DNA of 64,000 nucleotides from NCBI GenBank assembly GCA_037903475.1, contig JBAJFG010000043.1:431509-495508 (forward strand), in the 5' to 3' direction. The notes under the pieces were generated by a model, which saw only the letters and a list, made by a program, of their open reading frames with translations, ran no database searches and was not told the origin of the DNA. The stretch comes from Ancylostoma caninum (lineage: Eukaryota > Nematoda > Chromadorea > Rhabditida > Ancylostomatidae). Shown here one piece after another: positions 40,691 to 50,133 of the stretch (positions within the stretch are counted from its first letter, which is position 1; every line of letters starts with the position of its first letter). The position numbers and the translations under genes were made by a program.

Positions 40691-43600
40691 TATGGTCAAT
40701 ACTATAACGTAAAGATGATCCCTTTGAAATTTTTCAATAATTAATAATAAATATTTTTTAATAATTAATAATATTTTAATATTTCCTTCACAATGGAAAT
40801 GTTTTCGAGTGTTTTTTTTTTCAATTCAAAATGATAGTTACTCAAAAACTCCATAGAAAATAGCTTTCAGTAATGTCAACTCCAAATGAAAAGAAGACGT
40901 TTCCACAGGTCTGCATCCTCATCAGCGGAGCGCATGCATCATTGATATTACCCAGGGCAAGTGTGTTAATATCCACAAATTTACCCATCGTCACCGCGGA
41001 CGCCTACACATTCACCTTGGCTGATCTCAATGATGCATCCAGATTAGAGGTGTGCGGAATTTTCCGTTTTCCGTTTTACGCTTTCCGTTTTCTGCCAATT
41101 TTCGGCTTCCGCTTTCCGTTTTACGTTTTATGGGATTTAAATTTCACTTCCGCATATGCCTGATCCAGATCTAGAAGTATTTCGGTGGTCATGAAAGGAA
41201 AAAAAGCCAATCCCTTAACAAAAAAGGCGGTGATCAATGTTTACCGAGCAGGACACTTCGCTTTTTTTCAGCATCCCTTTGGATAACACATTTACTCCAT
41301 GCATTTCGAAGCTTTCGAGGCATAGATTATAAATGCCTGTGGAGTGACATCGCGACTTGTCGACTAGCCACCCTCGGCCTCTTTCCCCTCGAGGAAACAG
41401 CGACAGTTAGTGACGGCTGGGGGTGTCGAATTCCTCTAAAATTGCTGCCAACACCCAAACAAGCGTTCAGCGCACACAAATATCGCATATGTAAATAGGA
41501 AATGGAACGTCACTTCCGATTCTTCGTGGCATTGCATTACTCGAAGTCTATTTAGAGAAGTCATAACGAGTTCTGTGAAATTGTTCTGAAAAACATGAAG
41601 AACGACTAATTGGAAGCTATTCCTGTAGTAATGACATAGGATCATGAAGTAATAACCACCTTATTTTTCTTGGATTAATTGTACACTTTCGACTCTTTTA
41701 TTGTCAAAGCATTCAGTGCTCTTCTAAGCAAGGAGGAGCTACTGTCTGTTCCAAAAATCAGAGCAATTCAATGTGTTTTGTTTGATTACACAACGCACAT
41801 TTTATCACACGCCCAATCATGGAAATTGGCGCTATCAATCGACGATCGATAGCTGGAAGCGCGCCAAAACATGTCTTGCCTATGACAACGTGGCGATACT
41901 CACCTCATCTTGGCGGACAGCCAAGTGGCAAGATTCGTGAAAAAGACAGTATAAAAGCAAAGATAATTATAGAAAACCAGAAGAAAGCTCAGAACTTCTC
42001 CAAGTTGTGAGTTGTCGAAAGGCTCTTATCCAGACATAAGAATAGCAAAACGCACAACAAACTAAGCTCCATTCCGCACAAGAACAGTCTGTGGTGTAAG
42101 ACGAGGTGGTGGTAAGGAAGTGGAAAACCAAGTGAGTTAGTGTAGAAGTTTATTGCAGTCCAAGAAAGGCTCGCTACTTTGGAGCAGGGTTTTCTTTTTC
42201 AAAGTGGAAAAATTGGCATGTAAAATGTGCATCCAGCGCAGGATTTTTCGCTTTTGTCGTTTTACTGTAATTTTCCTGTAATGGTTTCCAGCAGTTTCCG
42301 GAATGGCTCACCTAGACCGAAGCCGTGAATGTCCCTCATCCCATGGGCAATTCTAATTAAAACTCTCAATGATAGTTATAACATGAGTCGCACAATGCAT
42401 GGTTCCCCATAGAGGTCCATATTTCCAGATCTGAAGCCAGGCAAGTACCTAGCAGCATGGCCCGGACTCATCATTGGAAGGATGGGTAATCTCATACCGG
42501 TTTCCTAAATCTCCTAATATGTTACCACACTATCCCTAACCGAAACATCAGCTACGGGTAAAAAATTTGAAAACTTTATTTTCCAATACTTCTTCTCAAC
42601 CTTGCACAATTGCATTTCGACCATCCCAGAAAACTACGCAGTCGTTTTTCTAAGGAGAAATCGTTCCGAATTGGTCCACGCCATACATGCCGAGTAGTTA
42701 ACCTCTCCAGTATTTCTCTATCTTAAGCCTTTGGAGAATTTGGGACGAATAATACTATACTACATATACCCAGCTGGTTGGCTGCGGGAACGCTGCCAGC
42801 AAGACGCGACGCGTCATGGCGGGCGGTGCGCTGGCAGGACACGGCGGATCGAAGACACTGTACATACAGTTACATTGCCAAAATCGGAGCGAGAAGATCA
42901 TTAAACGAATCAAAGGATTCGAAATAAACCAAATGAAAAAGCCAAAGGTCGAATTATCTTAATTTGTTACACTTGGAAAAAGTTTGCTGAATTTTTACAA
43001 CAGGCAAATTTTGTTTGGACTCGTTGTAACAGAAATTATCCTCACCTCATCTCTGTTCATCACTGATAATGAGCGTTCCTTTTCCACTGGCAGAAGGATC
43101 TGGAAAACAGACAAACAGATTTTTTCCAGAGAGGTATTTTGCCTCCGTACATAGTGCTCTTTCTAAGGAAAATGAACTTAGATATCCCCCTCCCCCGATC
43201 TTCCCCTTGGAGACCAGTTCCATTCTTCTGACGGTATTATTCGACAGGATTTGATATATCATGGTTATTTCTTCTGAATAGCCTCTATTTGAGGAATGAA
43301 AAATGGTTATGGAGCCCTCACAGAGAACTAGAAAATCGAATGAAGTGGAGTCTCTATGACATTTTGATTCGTATAAATTCAAATGCTATAAATCTTCAGC
43401 AGAATTTCACGGCAGTTCCCTAGCGTTGTTAGGCCACTCAATTTCAATTTTCCCCGAAGAAATCCCCAAATTTCCAGTTCCTCATTTCTCCTATTCCCAT
43501 GGATACTGCATATTTCAATGCAAATTGGATAGCCCTTTGAATACACCATGAATAAGAGTGGAAGAAGCTAAAGGGCTCAAATTCCAGAATAGAATTCAAG

Positions 43601-43891
43601 TTTCAAGCACAGAAAAACCGGAAAATGGGACATTTCTTCCTGGTTAGTCGCGGTGGAGAATGATCAACACCATGTCACAACCGTATTGTAGCCAGGCCAC
43701 GCCCACCACCAGAGCCAGAAAGTGCTCACCTCACTAACTTCGCTAAAATAGTAGACAATAAATATTTGTGCAACAGCGTAGATCAACATCCACAGGTGCA
43801 GTGTGTGAAGTCGAGCTCGGTCGAGTGTCCGCCAGTGACGAACCAGAACTGAACGGATCTCAGAGCGTGTGGAGGCTTCCGAGCTCGACAT
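24301..43891 (-). CDS. membrane adenylate cyclase (complete, 29 exons)
   Basis: I reconstruct 29 minus-strand exons, all with GT...AG introns and compatible phases. They total 3210 nt and give 1069 aa, the usual size of a transmembrane adenylyl cyclase (about 1070-1250 aa). The enzyme makes cAMP from ATP at the plasma membrane and is normally controlled by heterotrimeric G proteins. Order: short N-terminus; membrane cassette 1 (about residues 30-285); C1 cyclase domain (about 340-515); linker; membrane cassette 2 (about 655-797); C2 cyclase domain (about 850-1055). The metal-binding Asp352 (FADIVNF) and Asp396 (LGDCYYC) are in C1. The adenine/transition-state residues Asp991, Asn998 and Arg1002 ([13 protein letters not shown]) are in C2. 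Catalysis therefore looks intact. Which nematode acy paralog this is cannot be settled by eye, so no symbol is given. Introns reach 3 kb and are loaded with transposon debris. Exons 3-4 are the least certain. Confidence 0.93.
24827..25001. mobile_element. MITE, GAGAACTGGTCCC family (copy 2), in a cyclase intron
   Basis: CGAGAACTGGTCCCC at the left and GGGGACCAGTTCTCG at the right form a perfect 15-bp inverted terminus. About 175 bp and non-coding. Confidence 0.8.
25547..25712. mobile_element. MITE, GAGAACTGGTCCC family (copy 3), in a cyclase intron
   Basis: GAAAACTGGTCCCCAG at the left and CTGGGGACCAGTTTCCC at the right. About 165 bp. Confidence 0.75.
26043..26691. mobile_element. mariner-type MITE in a cyclase intron
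   Basis: Flanked by TA (26041-26042 and 26692-26693). The left end TTGGGTTGGACACCAAGTTC with GTGCGGTTTTTC is mirrored at the right by GAAAAACCGCACGAACTTAT with TGCCCAATCCA. These about 31-bp ends resemble mariner ITRs. The 649-bp interior has no transposase frame, so it would need a transposase in trans. Confidence 0.8.
27619..27736. repeat. short palindromic repeat in a cyclase intron
   Basis: ATACCTGG at the left and CCAGGTAT at the right, with internal GCGATTGGTC-type direct repeats. Similar GATTGGTCGATTC blocks recur near 36.48 kb. Confidence 0.4.
28487..28873. mobile_element. MITE, GAGAACTGGTCCC family (copy 4), in a cyclase intron
   Basis: Perfect 18-bp inverted ends: GGCGAGAACTGGTCCCGA and TCGGGACCAGTTCTCGCC. 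At 387 bp it is longer than the other copies. A degenerate end-like GGGATCAGTTCTCAGG inside (about 28690) suggests an internal or nested copy. Confidence 0.8.
30067..30334. mobile_element. CACTGG...CCGCCACTG repeat (copy 2), in a cyclase intron
   Basis: Same layout as 18701-18941: poly-G near the left end, AT-rich core, then GGGTCCGCAAAGC, CCTTTTTCCCACGCC and TGCGTCCGCCACTG at the right. Confidence 0.65.
30420..34023 (-). CDS. adenylate cyclase exons 19-22: membrane cassette 2
   Basis: Exons: 34023-33870, 33799-33736, 33679-33529 and 30489-30420. Hydrophobic segments: [15 protein letters not shown] and [15 protein letters not shown] (exon 19), ITSVFLLY and [20 protein letters not shown] (exon 21), and [17 protein letters not shown] (exon 22). 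The 3039-nt intron 21 contains a 1.4-kb foldback and a tandem-repeat element. Confidence 0.88.
30994..32398. mobile_element. 1.4-kb foldback element in the cyclase's largest intron
   Basis: Flanked by TA on both sides. Both ends read CAGTAGCGAGCAAAAAGATT inward. The main arms (about 30994-31425 and 31975-32398) are nearly identical inverted copies of about 430 bp. A second, shorter and more diverged inverted pair lies inside (about 31560-31660 and 31885-31975: ATGAGTGGTAAAGATGC versus its complement). The CAGT termini and TA target fit a non-autonomous Tc1/mariner foldback. Similar 'proteins' in the two arms are the same sequence read from opposite sides and are not genes. Confidence 0.85.
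32403..33508. repeat. dispersed repeat with (GT)n head, 117-bp tandem units and a conserved tail
   Basis: It starts TATATATAAAAGTGAAAG, then a (GT)n tract at about 32453-32490, then CGCGGAGGATGAACTGATCG. Six tandem units with spacing of 115-118 bp follow, keyed on GATTTTTCGCTCTTCTTGAC at about 32623, 32741, 32859, 32976, 33091 and 33208. It ends CGAGCGAAGCCGGGTACGGC with AGCTAGT. Left-to-right decay of the units is visible. This head/tail arrangement is common in animal dispersed repeats, but I cannot assign the class. Confidence 0.75.
34062..34350. mobile_element. GC-rich palindromic MITE (copy 1), in a cyclase intron
   Basis: After TA, CAGTAAACGTCACTGGCGGT with GGCGCGACCGCACCGCTCGCGC at the left is mirrored by GCGCGAGCGGCGCGGTCGCG with GAAAACACACACCCCCATCG at the right. 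The arms are about 75 bp. A related element lies at 39781-40050, with fragments near 36.68 and 42.79 kb. Confidence 0.65.
34646..35240 (-). CDS. adenylate cyclase exons 16-18: C1b linker before membrane cassette 2
   Basis: Exons: 35240-35145, 35078-34990 and 34714-34646. The peptide includes [16 protein letters not shown] and [11 protein letters not shown], typical in position of the C1b stretch before helix 7. The 66-nt gap between the first two exons has GT...AG ends but is also open in frame. It could instead be 22 extra codons. Confidence 0.75.
35409..39119 (-). CDS. adenylate cyclase exons 8-15: last helix, C1 catalytic domain and start of linker
   Basis: Exons: 39119-38970, 38907-38759, 38449-38338, 38141-38014, 36169-36011, 35954-35889, 35808-35707 and 35499-35409. 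Exon 8 ends with the helical [13 protein letters not shown] that leads into the cyclase domain. Exon 9 has [10 protein letters not shown]. Exon 10 carries [16 protein letters not shown] (metal Asp), and exon 11 carries [17 protein letters not shown] (second metal Asp, 44 residues on, as in vertebrate cyclases). Exon 12 has [20 protein letters not shown] followed by [16 protein letters not shown]. Exon 13 has [15 protein letters not shown]. Exon 14 has [12 protein letters not shown], the end of the domain. The 1.8-kb intron 11 splits the domain. Confidence 0.93.
38641..38683. repeat. (AAAT)n microsatellite in a cyclase intron
   Basis: About ten AAAT units. Confidence 0.9.
39172..39416. repeat. 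(TCTG)n / CCTGTC pyrimidine tract in a cyclase intron
   Basis: Strongly strand-biased tract of TCTG units passing into CCTGTCCTAT-type units. Long open frames on the plus strand here are low-complexity by-products. Confidence 0.9.
39431..43891 (-). CDS. adenylate cyclase exons 1-7: N-terminus and membrane cassette 1
   Basis: Exons: 43891-43730, 43099-43046, 42022-41904, 41622-41541, 40511-40419, 40170-40069 and 39559-39431. A trans-splice-like acceptor (TTTCCAG) lies only six bases before the ATG. Hydrophobic segments include [17 protein letters not shown] in exon 1, [19 protein letters not shown] in exon 3, [13 protein letters not shown] in exon 5, [17 protein letters not shown] with PLVVFVA in exon 6, and [20 protein letters not shown] in exon 7. 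The exon 3 acceptor (ATAAGAG) is a poor match to TTTCAG, and exon 4 was chosen on phase alone. An extra or different small exon is possible here. Confidence 0.7.
39781..40050. mobile_element. GC-rich palindromic MITE (copy 2), in a cyclase intron
   Basis: The left arm CAGTGGATGGCAATGGCGGT, ending GCGACCGCGCCGCGCGCGCC, is mirrored by a right arm ending CAACGCCACTGACGTCCACTG, next to TA. The arms are about 72 bp. The left flank lacks a clean TA. Confidence 0.75.
40636..40690. repeat. (TTTA)n microsatellite in a cyclase intron
   Basis: Thirteen to fourteen TTTA units. Confidence 0.95.
40932..41040. mobile_element. MITE, GGATGCAT/GGTAA family (copy 4), in a cyclase intron
   Basis: GCATGCATCATTGATATTAC with CCAGGGCAAGTGTG is mirrored by CACATTCACCTTGGCTGATC with TCAATGATGCATCC. 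Confidence 0.7.
41046..41160. repeat. TTCCGTTTTAC-rich repeat in a cyclase intron
   Basis: Five or more imperfect copies of TTTCCGTTTTACG, with GTGTGCGGAA at the left and TTCCGCATATGC at the right as possible inverted ends. Confidence 0.5.
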
Positions 43892-43899
43892 AATTCTCT
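43892..43899 (-). promoter_or_regulatory. probable spliced-leader acceptor of the adenylate cyclase gene
   Basis: TTTCCAG on the minus strand ends at 43898, leaving a six-base leader (AGAATT) before the ATG. This is typical spacing for a trans-spliced nematode message. Confidence 0.5.
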
Positions 43900-46525
43900 G
43901 GAAATTTCCAGCTAAACTTATGTGAAAAGTCGAGGAAAAAGTCCGACAAACTATCAGCACGATAGCAGCACAATCGTTCAATGAAATAGTACGAGATGCG
44001 GAGTTGCTTGGAAAAAAACTGGGCAGGAATATGAGATTGTCAATCAACACATAAGCAGCAAAATATCAACCATTTTCGACGAGTGTTGCAGCAGAATATC
44101 AGTAGATCTCAAAACAATGAAGATTTTACGTCAGAATTACGTAAGTAATTATGATGATCGCTCAGGCACGTTTTTAAAAAATTGCCCTCAATTTCTTTTG
44201 AAAAAAAAAGAGATTCTGAGAAAGAAAGGCGGATGATGAAACTTCCCGAGACTCGGATAGCGGTCTGGATAACGGAATGGGCAAAACCCACGTATAACGG
44301 ATAGAATGATAACAGGATATGGATAATTCACTCACTCTCTGCTCCTAATACGTATGGAAACTGGAGCCGGGCCGAAAATTAGGCTTTAAAGTAAGCCCTT
44401 GACGGCCCCAAACTCTTCTGAATTAAATTTGTTGACAAGACATATGAAAAAATGAGGAATCTTCCGGAAATGTCGACTTTAGAGAACTGAGCAGAGGTTT
44501 TCGGCAGAATAGCAGCGGATTGCCGACAGGAAAATTTTCTAAGGAATGACACCCTTTTCTAAGGAATGACACACAAACTCAAAAGGTGGCAATGGAGAGT
44601 TTGCAGCAGATTTTCAGCGTAACCTGATTGTTTCAATGGAGGGACACATTATGAAAACACAATGGCATAATATACATAGCGTGCATAATTTAATACAATA
44701 AGGAGCATTCATAGCATACATTACACCAGCAGGCATAAATACAGTGAATAAACCGTGAACTTTTCTTCAAAAGGCTCATAAGAGAATATCAGCAGTTACC
44801 CTGAGGACGTCAGCGTTCAAAACAGCCACAAATAGCCTACAATAGATCTCAAAGATTTGCCGTGGGATCCTCAACTCCGTCCCCATTCCCACTGACTGTT
44901 TCACAGTACTTGGAAATGAAGATTTATCCACAACTCGAACCTAAAGGAGTACGAGGTTGACTGTTATCCAAACGTACTCGCTCCGTCCCTTTCATTCTAC
45001 GTCAAATGGAAGGGAGAATCCGTAGATCCGAAAAACAAATCCAAAGGCTTATTGAGAGCATTTTCTGCAGAGACAAGTGAATACTAAGTGGGCGGAGACA
45101 GGGGCTCAAAGGGCTCAAAGTTGTTTTTAGTGCTGCTTTATATCCGAGGACTAGGAACGGATAACAGCTCTGGAACTATAACTTAGAGCATGGACGCATC
45201 AGACAGGGATTAAGCATGGTAAATGCGCGAAAGCACACAAGTTTACCCTTTGCCTGGCTCCCATCAACATGTTTGCCCGTGTGTGACGTTGTCTATACGC
45301 AGCTGTTACCCAAAGGTAGTCATACCTATGTGCATGAGATTACCCATCCTTCCAGTGATGCCAGCGGCCATAGTTGAATCCTTTAGATGAGTTATTCCCC
45401 TGAGATACGTGGTAGCAGTTTTAAAAAATTGAGAAAAATAACTCCCAAAAAGAAGCGAGGGACCTGTAATTAGACATCCTCTCAAGGTTCTGGACCCGGA
45501 CGCACAAATGGACAAAATTAGCTATGGATAAGGTTGGGTATAGACAGCGCCACGCAGCGGTAAACTTGTTGATAGGTGCCAGGTAAGGCCAAATTTGGGC
45601 AAGGCAGCACTTATTCACTCACTCAAGGGGAATCTCTCAGTCATCTCTCAATCACCCTGGAAAGTTAGCCATTGAATAAATGTGTGGAGGAATCTGAAGT
45701 ATAATAACAAAAAATAAATAGTATATACAACAAAACACTGCTGAAAGCAACCTATGACGACTTTTAATGAATTTTTCAAATTTTATTGGCTAAAATGTGT
45801 AAGGATTGTAGACGCAGTTCCGGGGATTGTTTACAACCGGCCATGGATGCTGACGAGTGAATAAGATGAAACAGCTAAACAGCATACCCAGCTGTAGACT
45901 TCCAGCTGCTGCGTAATGGCCCATGATTTTGATAATAAAGATTACCGAAAAGAACTTGCGAAAGTATACAAGAAGATAGGAAACAGATGCGTTAGGCTCC
46001 GCCGGTTCCTAGGCCAAAATTCATATGGCGCTGTTCCATTTTATGGATTTTTTGGAACTAAAACATTGTAATTTTGCAAAGAAAGTACAGATATAACAAT
46101 AGAGGAGAAGAGAAAGGCTCAAATTCCATTCCGTATTTATCCTTTTGAGGATAAACCCAAAACGTACTCCCACGAGTGCATAAGTAGTCATCAGTAAAGA
46201 GGAGAAGTCCTTAGCGCAAAATGAAAATAAAAAGGGCAGCCAAAGATGAATAATGCCAAAATATTCATCGAGAGGAGCAACGCCTAAAACCACCAAGTAA
46301 TTGGAATTCTCCGAGAAATTTTTGTTCGGCAGATCCCCTCCAATGACGGGTGAAGGAAAAATTACAGGAACCTTATAAAGAAATCAAAAGGGAAAACGGA
46401 CAAAGACTGACATTTTCGCTCCATTGCAATGTAAACTTTGCATAGCTCCGGCAATGCCCAGCAATAATGTCTTAAGTAGGCTAGTCCGCCCTTTCCCAAG
46501 GCTGCCACCCACCTGTTTGGACAGG
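43900..46525. other. intergenic upstream of the cyclase, no supported gene
   Basis: No gene found. It presumably contains the cyclase promoter. Loose relatives of the GGTAA MITE family occur at about 45184-45350. Nothing else is recognised. Confidence 0.45.
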
Positions 46526-46652
46526 TTAGAACTGGGAGCAGGAGATGCAGACGAGAATGACGGCGGGGATACCAATGGAACATGCGGATGCGCAGAGAAT
46601 CAGAGGGCCACATCGCATGTGGCGTAAACCGACCAGCGGGTTCGGACCACTG
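46526..46652 (-). CDS. possible orphan terminal exon with a hydrophobic segment
   Basis: After the minus-strand acceptor GAGATTTCAG, one frame encodes about 41 residues beginning GPNPLVGLRHMRC. It contains a hydrophobic run (CGPLILCASACSIGIPAVI) and then a stop. A second frame is also open and would use the donor AACAG|GTGGGT. I see no partner exon, and the adjoining DNA to the right is a repeat. It may be a gene fragment or chance. Confidence 0.2.
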
Positions 46653-46688
46653 AAATCTCCTGTATTTGATAGTTTTACGGCTTGCAAC

Positions 46689-46874
46689 CAGTGGTGGGTG
46701 GAAGTTAGGTGGAGTATAGGTAAAAATATTGTATAAGCTAATTTTTTGTTTATTATTATCATTATTTTTAAAAACTTATTATTGATTATTCTTGATTTGA
46801 ACTGATTTTTTCTAGCAATTTTAATATTGCATGTGAGTCCGCGTTGTGGAGCTGCCACTTTTTCCCATGACCCC
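46689..46874. mobile_element. CAGTGG repeat (diverged copy 3)
   Basis: It starts CAGTGGTGGGTGG, has an AT-rich core, and ends near GAGTCCGCGTTGTGG with CCACTTTTTCCCATGACC. It resembles the copies at 18.7 and 30.1 kb, but the right terminus is unclear. Confidence 0.45.
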
Positions 46875-48059
46875 TTGGCTACCCGACATTGGCAACCTAT
46901 GAATATGAACTTTTATACGTACGTATGTACATAAACTCTACTGGGAAGATATACTACCCTGAAATGTAGGTTTTAGTAGTGCAAATGATGCTATTAGGGT
47001 AAATGAATGGTGTAGATAATTCAGCAGAGCACCTTTTATTTGTGCAGTCATAGAGCTGGGCATGATAATCAGTGAATAGGCAGACACTTGTGCTGCGTAT
47101 ATTTTACTGGATGGACGACTAATGAGTAGTCTCTCCTTCACGTTATTGCATTTTTTCTTCGTCAAATTTAGATAACATACCCAATAGGCATAGGAGAAAA
47201 GAAAAAACGAGCGTTAAGATACGTAACAAGGAAATCTGTTTCTCTATTCCTTTCAAAGATAGTTATTTCCTGTGTATGGATAAAAGCTTTGACGGTATAG
47301 TAAGTTCGTCTGGCTCAGCTCATGTTGAGCATAGGCGACCTGCGTCATTTTTGCCGACGACTGGTGCCTTAGCTCGGACTATAACTAGGTGAGATAGCTG
47401 CCTTTAAACTCGAATGGACGATAACAGAAATGTTGAAACATGAGCAGTGCCAGAATAACAATCCCAGTGTGCTGAACCTCGGAGGAGTTCTATTTACTCT
47501 TCATTTATTTACTAAAAGAAGCCCTTTAGTTCTGACAGTGACAGAAACGCAAATAACCAGAGCGCGAAGTAGTGGTAGCGTAGTGACAACGATACAAGAG
47601 AAAAAGTCAAGTGAATTGACATATAAAAAAATGAAAGGGAGAATACGGATCAGGTTTCCGGCGATAAAAAGTGTAGTATTGTCAATTGCTTCTTTTTGAT
47701 GAAGAAAAAAAACTGTGCCTTATTGAAAAAAGATGAGAAACGTGAAGGGTAGAAATGAATGAATAAGTGAGAGGTTGAGTGAGCAAACGGAAAACGTAAA
47801 CACTCTTTGATGCCGTCAAAACGTGGAAGATAAACAATAGATGTATTTTACAACGCAGAAGAAAAAAACTTCTTTCTATCAACCACCATGCGACAAACCT
47901 ACAATAATTTGACCAAAATAACCAAGGTGCGATTGCACTACAATCGTTCCCGAGCGTTGGGGAGCAGGGAGAAGGCAACGGGGCAAATGGTTTGAATTTC
48001 CATACGTACCTCGTAAGTGTACTATCTTTTCCAGTTTTTTTTCATTTAGACAAAGGGAA
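46875..48059. other. intergenic, no supported gene
   Basis: Short unsupported frames only. Confidence 0.4.
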
Positions 48060-48620
48060 TCTATAGTTGGCGAAACGGCACGCCCATTATGTGCGCGCAT
48101 GAAAGAACACCTAGATGGCAAAGAACGACTCGTACGACTACGCCACTAGGCACTCACAAAAGGGTACGACATGGTGGAGCTAATTTCGAAGTTACTGTAA
48201 AAATATTAGCGCGAGAACCTCAAACATCAGCTCGCAAAACTTTGGAGGCATTGTGGATTCACGTGAAAAATCCAAAAATGAACCGCAAGGAAGAATGCCT
48301 CTCTATCACGCGGGAACTTGCACCATATCTGGGGTTGCTCTTCTGATCCGGAAGAGTACGCCCAAGTCATCTGGTATTGCGGACAGTTAGCGGTCGCTCC
48401 AGTAACAACGTCACTCTAGTGACATCAAAGTGGTAAGCGTTTGATACAGCAGCTAGCTTCATGATTGAAAAACAGGCTTAGCGTTTCGTTTTTGTGGTTC
48501 TGTAGAGATTTGACCGGATAGTCATTTTATCGAGTCGCCCATTTCAGGCTCTGAAAAAGGCGATTTGCCGAAAAGTGAGCCAGAATAAACTAGTTGCTAA
48601 CTTGAAGCTCACAAAAACAA
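48060..48620 (+). pseudogene. Penelope-like retroelement 3' fragment (GIY-YIG endonuclease end)
   Basis: Two overlapping frames together spell the end of a GIY-YIG-type endonuclease domain. GETARPLCARMKEHLDGK is followed by a stop in frame 1. PLGTHKRVRHGGANFEV, then ILAREPQTSARKTLEALWI and KNPKMNRKEECLSITRELAP, follow in the next frame to about 48344. The order and motifs fit the C-terminal endonuclease of Penelope-like elements. A frameshift near 48145 and the absence of any reverse transcriptase show that it is a 5'-truncated dead copy. The trailing 3' region contains a hammerhead-like motif (separate entry). Confidence 0.65.
48547..48581 (+). ncRNA. degenerate hammerhead-like motif of the Penelope-like fragment
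   Basis: GGCTC and GAGCC close a unit, TGAAAAAGGCGATTTGCCGA followed by AAAGT. It has the stem II GGC/GCC and the GAAA core of a minimal hammerhead. The CUGAUGA box is damaged, so it is probably inactive. Its position downstream of the GIY-YIG frame supports the assignment. Confidence 0.4.
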
Positions 48621-49194
48621 CTAAAACTATAGTCCATTCAACCGGCAGTCTGTACTGGTAAAAGGTCCATGGACTGAGACGCGGTTGTTTTCAGTCAATA
48701 TCAAGTAGGCTTGATAGTGCACAACCGCACAGCCTACCTTCAGTCTGTGACTGCACCAATATCGACTCTTTGCTGAACCGCCTAAACTTCCGCCAACCAA
48801 GGACCACCAGGTCGCGTAAAAAGCTGCATCTCCCAGGTGGTCTTATATTCTTGATGCACACTGTATGTAGTGAAGAAACTTCGCCAGAGGGTATCATTCC
48901 GTGGAGAGTACTGATGACGTCACAATTGAAAATAGGGTCAACTTTCTCATAAAGCAACTGTCAAAAAGTCGCGTAGAGTGGTACCAAATAAACGAAAGGA
49001 TGGAAATGAAAGCTGACCGTTGAGAACTGCACCAAAGTCACGGTCCTAGGACTTCATCAATTCTAGTGAAGAACACTGCACCCTGGAATTTGTAATTCAT
49101 GCGGGAATTTCGGCTGAAATTCCTAAGAAAGTGGTGAAAGCGATGGAATGTTAAGGTGAGAAGAGTTGGAACGAAGTCTTTGAGCCAGAGGAAA
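48621..49194. other. intergenic, no supported gene
   Basis: Nothing recognised. Confidence 0.4.
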
Positions 49195-49252
49195 AGGGCA
49201 ATTCATATTAGATGCGTGCGTCCGACGCACGCACTCTAGTATAAATTGCCCT
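49195..49252. repeat. 58-bp near-perfect palindrome, GTGCGTC family
   Basis: AGGGCAATTCATATTAGATG with CGTGCGTC, then GACGCACGCACTCTAGTATA with AATTGCCCT. This consists of just the two ends of the 7363-7605 MITE family joined with no interior. Confidence 0.85.
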
Positions 49253-50133
49253 AAAGGAAAAATTTCTGATTCGAACGTGAGTGACAACGTAAAGGCAGCA
49301 TCCACAAAAATTTCGTTTACAGGATTTTAGCGTAACCTTGGGTTTTCGACCATGATGAGCGCGAGTATATCAGTCAGTTTTGTCAGAACAAACGGAAAAC
49401 AGGCATACAAATGTTTCTCGTTTACTGCCTCAGACCAGGTTGGTCGAGTTGTGCTGATCGAGTTCGAGAATATTGTTCGAGATATTGCTGTGCCTTTCGT
49501 CAAATATTTTCCTCATGCACAAGGCTTTGCATGGCTTTGTGCCTTCTAGAGTGATAAAGAACAGAAATAGGAAAATGAGAGAATGTGTGCCACATAAACG
49601 TATCTCGGAGAAAAAAAACAAATCGTAGAGTGAAATGCAAAACAAGAGATTGGATGATCTGAGCTGTGAGCTCCTGAAAACAAAGAATTAAAGATAAACA
49701 GGAAACACAGTACCAGAATGGTATAGTACTATACAGGAAACACAGTTTATCATTGTAAAACTGAGTGATTAGAGTCCGAAACGGATGATTCGCGTCATGC
49801 CACAGCTCATCCGGAGATAACGGGATACCTTGTTTCGTCTGTTATATCTTGAGAACACAGATGTCTCTAGCGATTCATTATGTGTAGAATTGCTTGGACT
49901 ACTGTCGATCGTCCAAAGCATTTAAAACTCCAGACTTGAAAGTTATCGTGGGGGCTGCGGTGCTGCCTTTAACGTGACCGCAATGGTCAATGAGAAGACA
50001 TTTTCTCGTGAGGTTTGTTTTCCATTTAGGTATCGGTTACTTTGTGCACTCCATTGCTTTGAAAACTCATGGATCTGAATTTACTACATTTTCATTCGAA
50101 TATTTAAATGACGGGCGAGAGGTTAGCTGCACT
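49253..50133. other. intergenic, no supported gene
   Basis: Nothing recognised. Confidence 0.4.

Noticed and set aside
42785..42840. GC-rich cyclase exon
   Set aside because: The sequence matches the GC-rich palindrome family seen at 34.1 and 39.8 kb, and no frame fits the cyclase phases.
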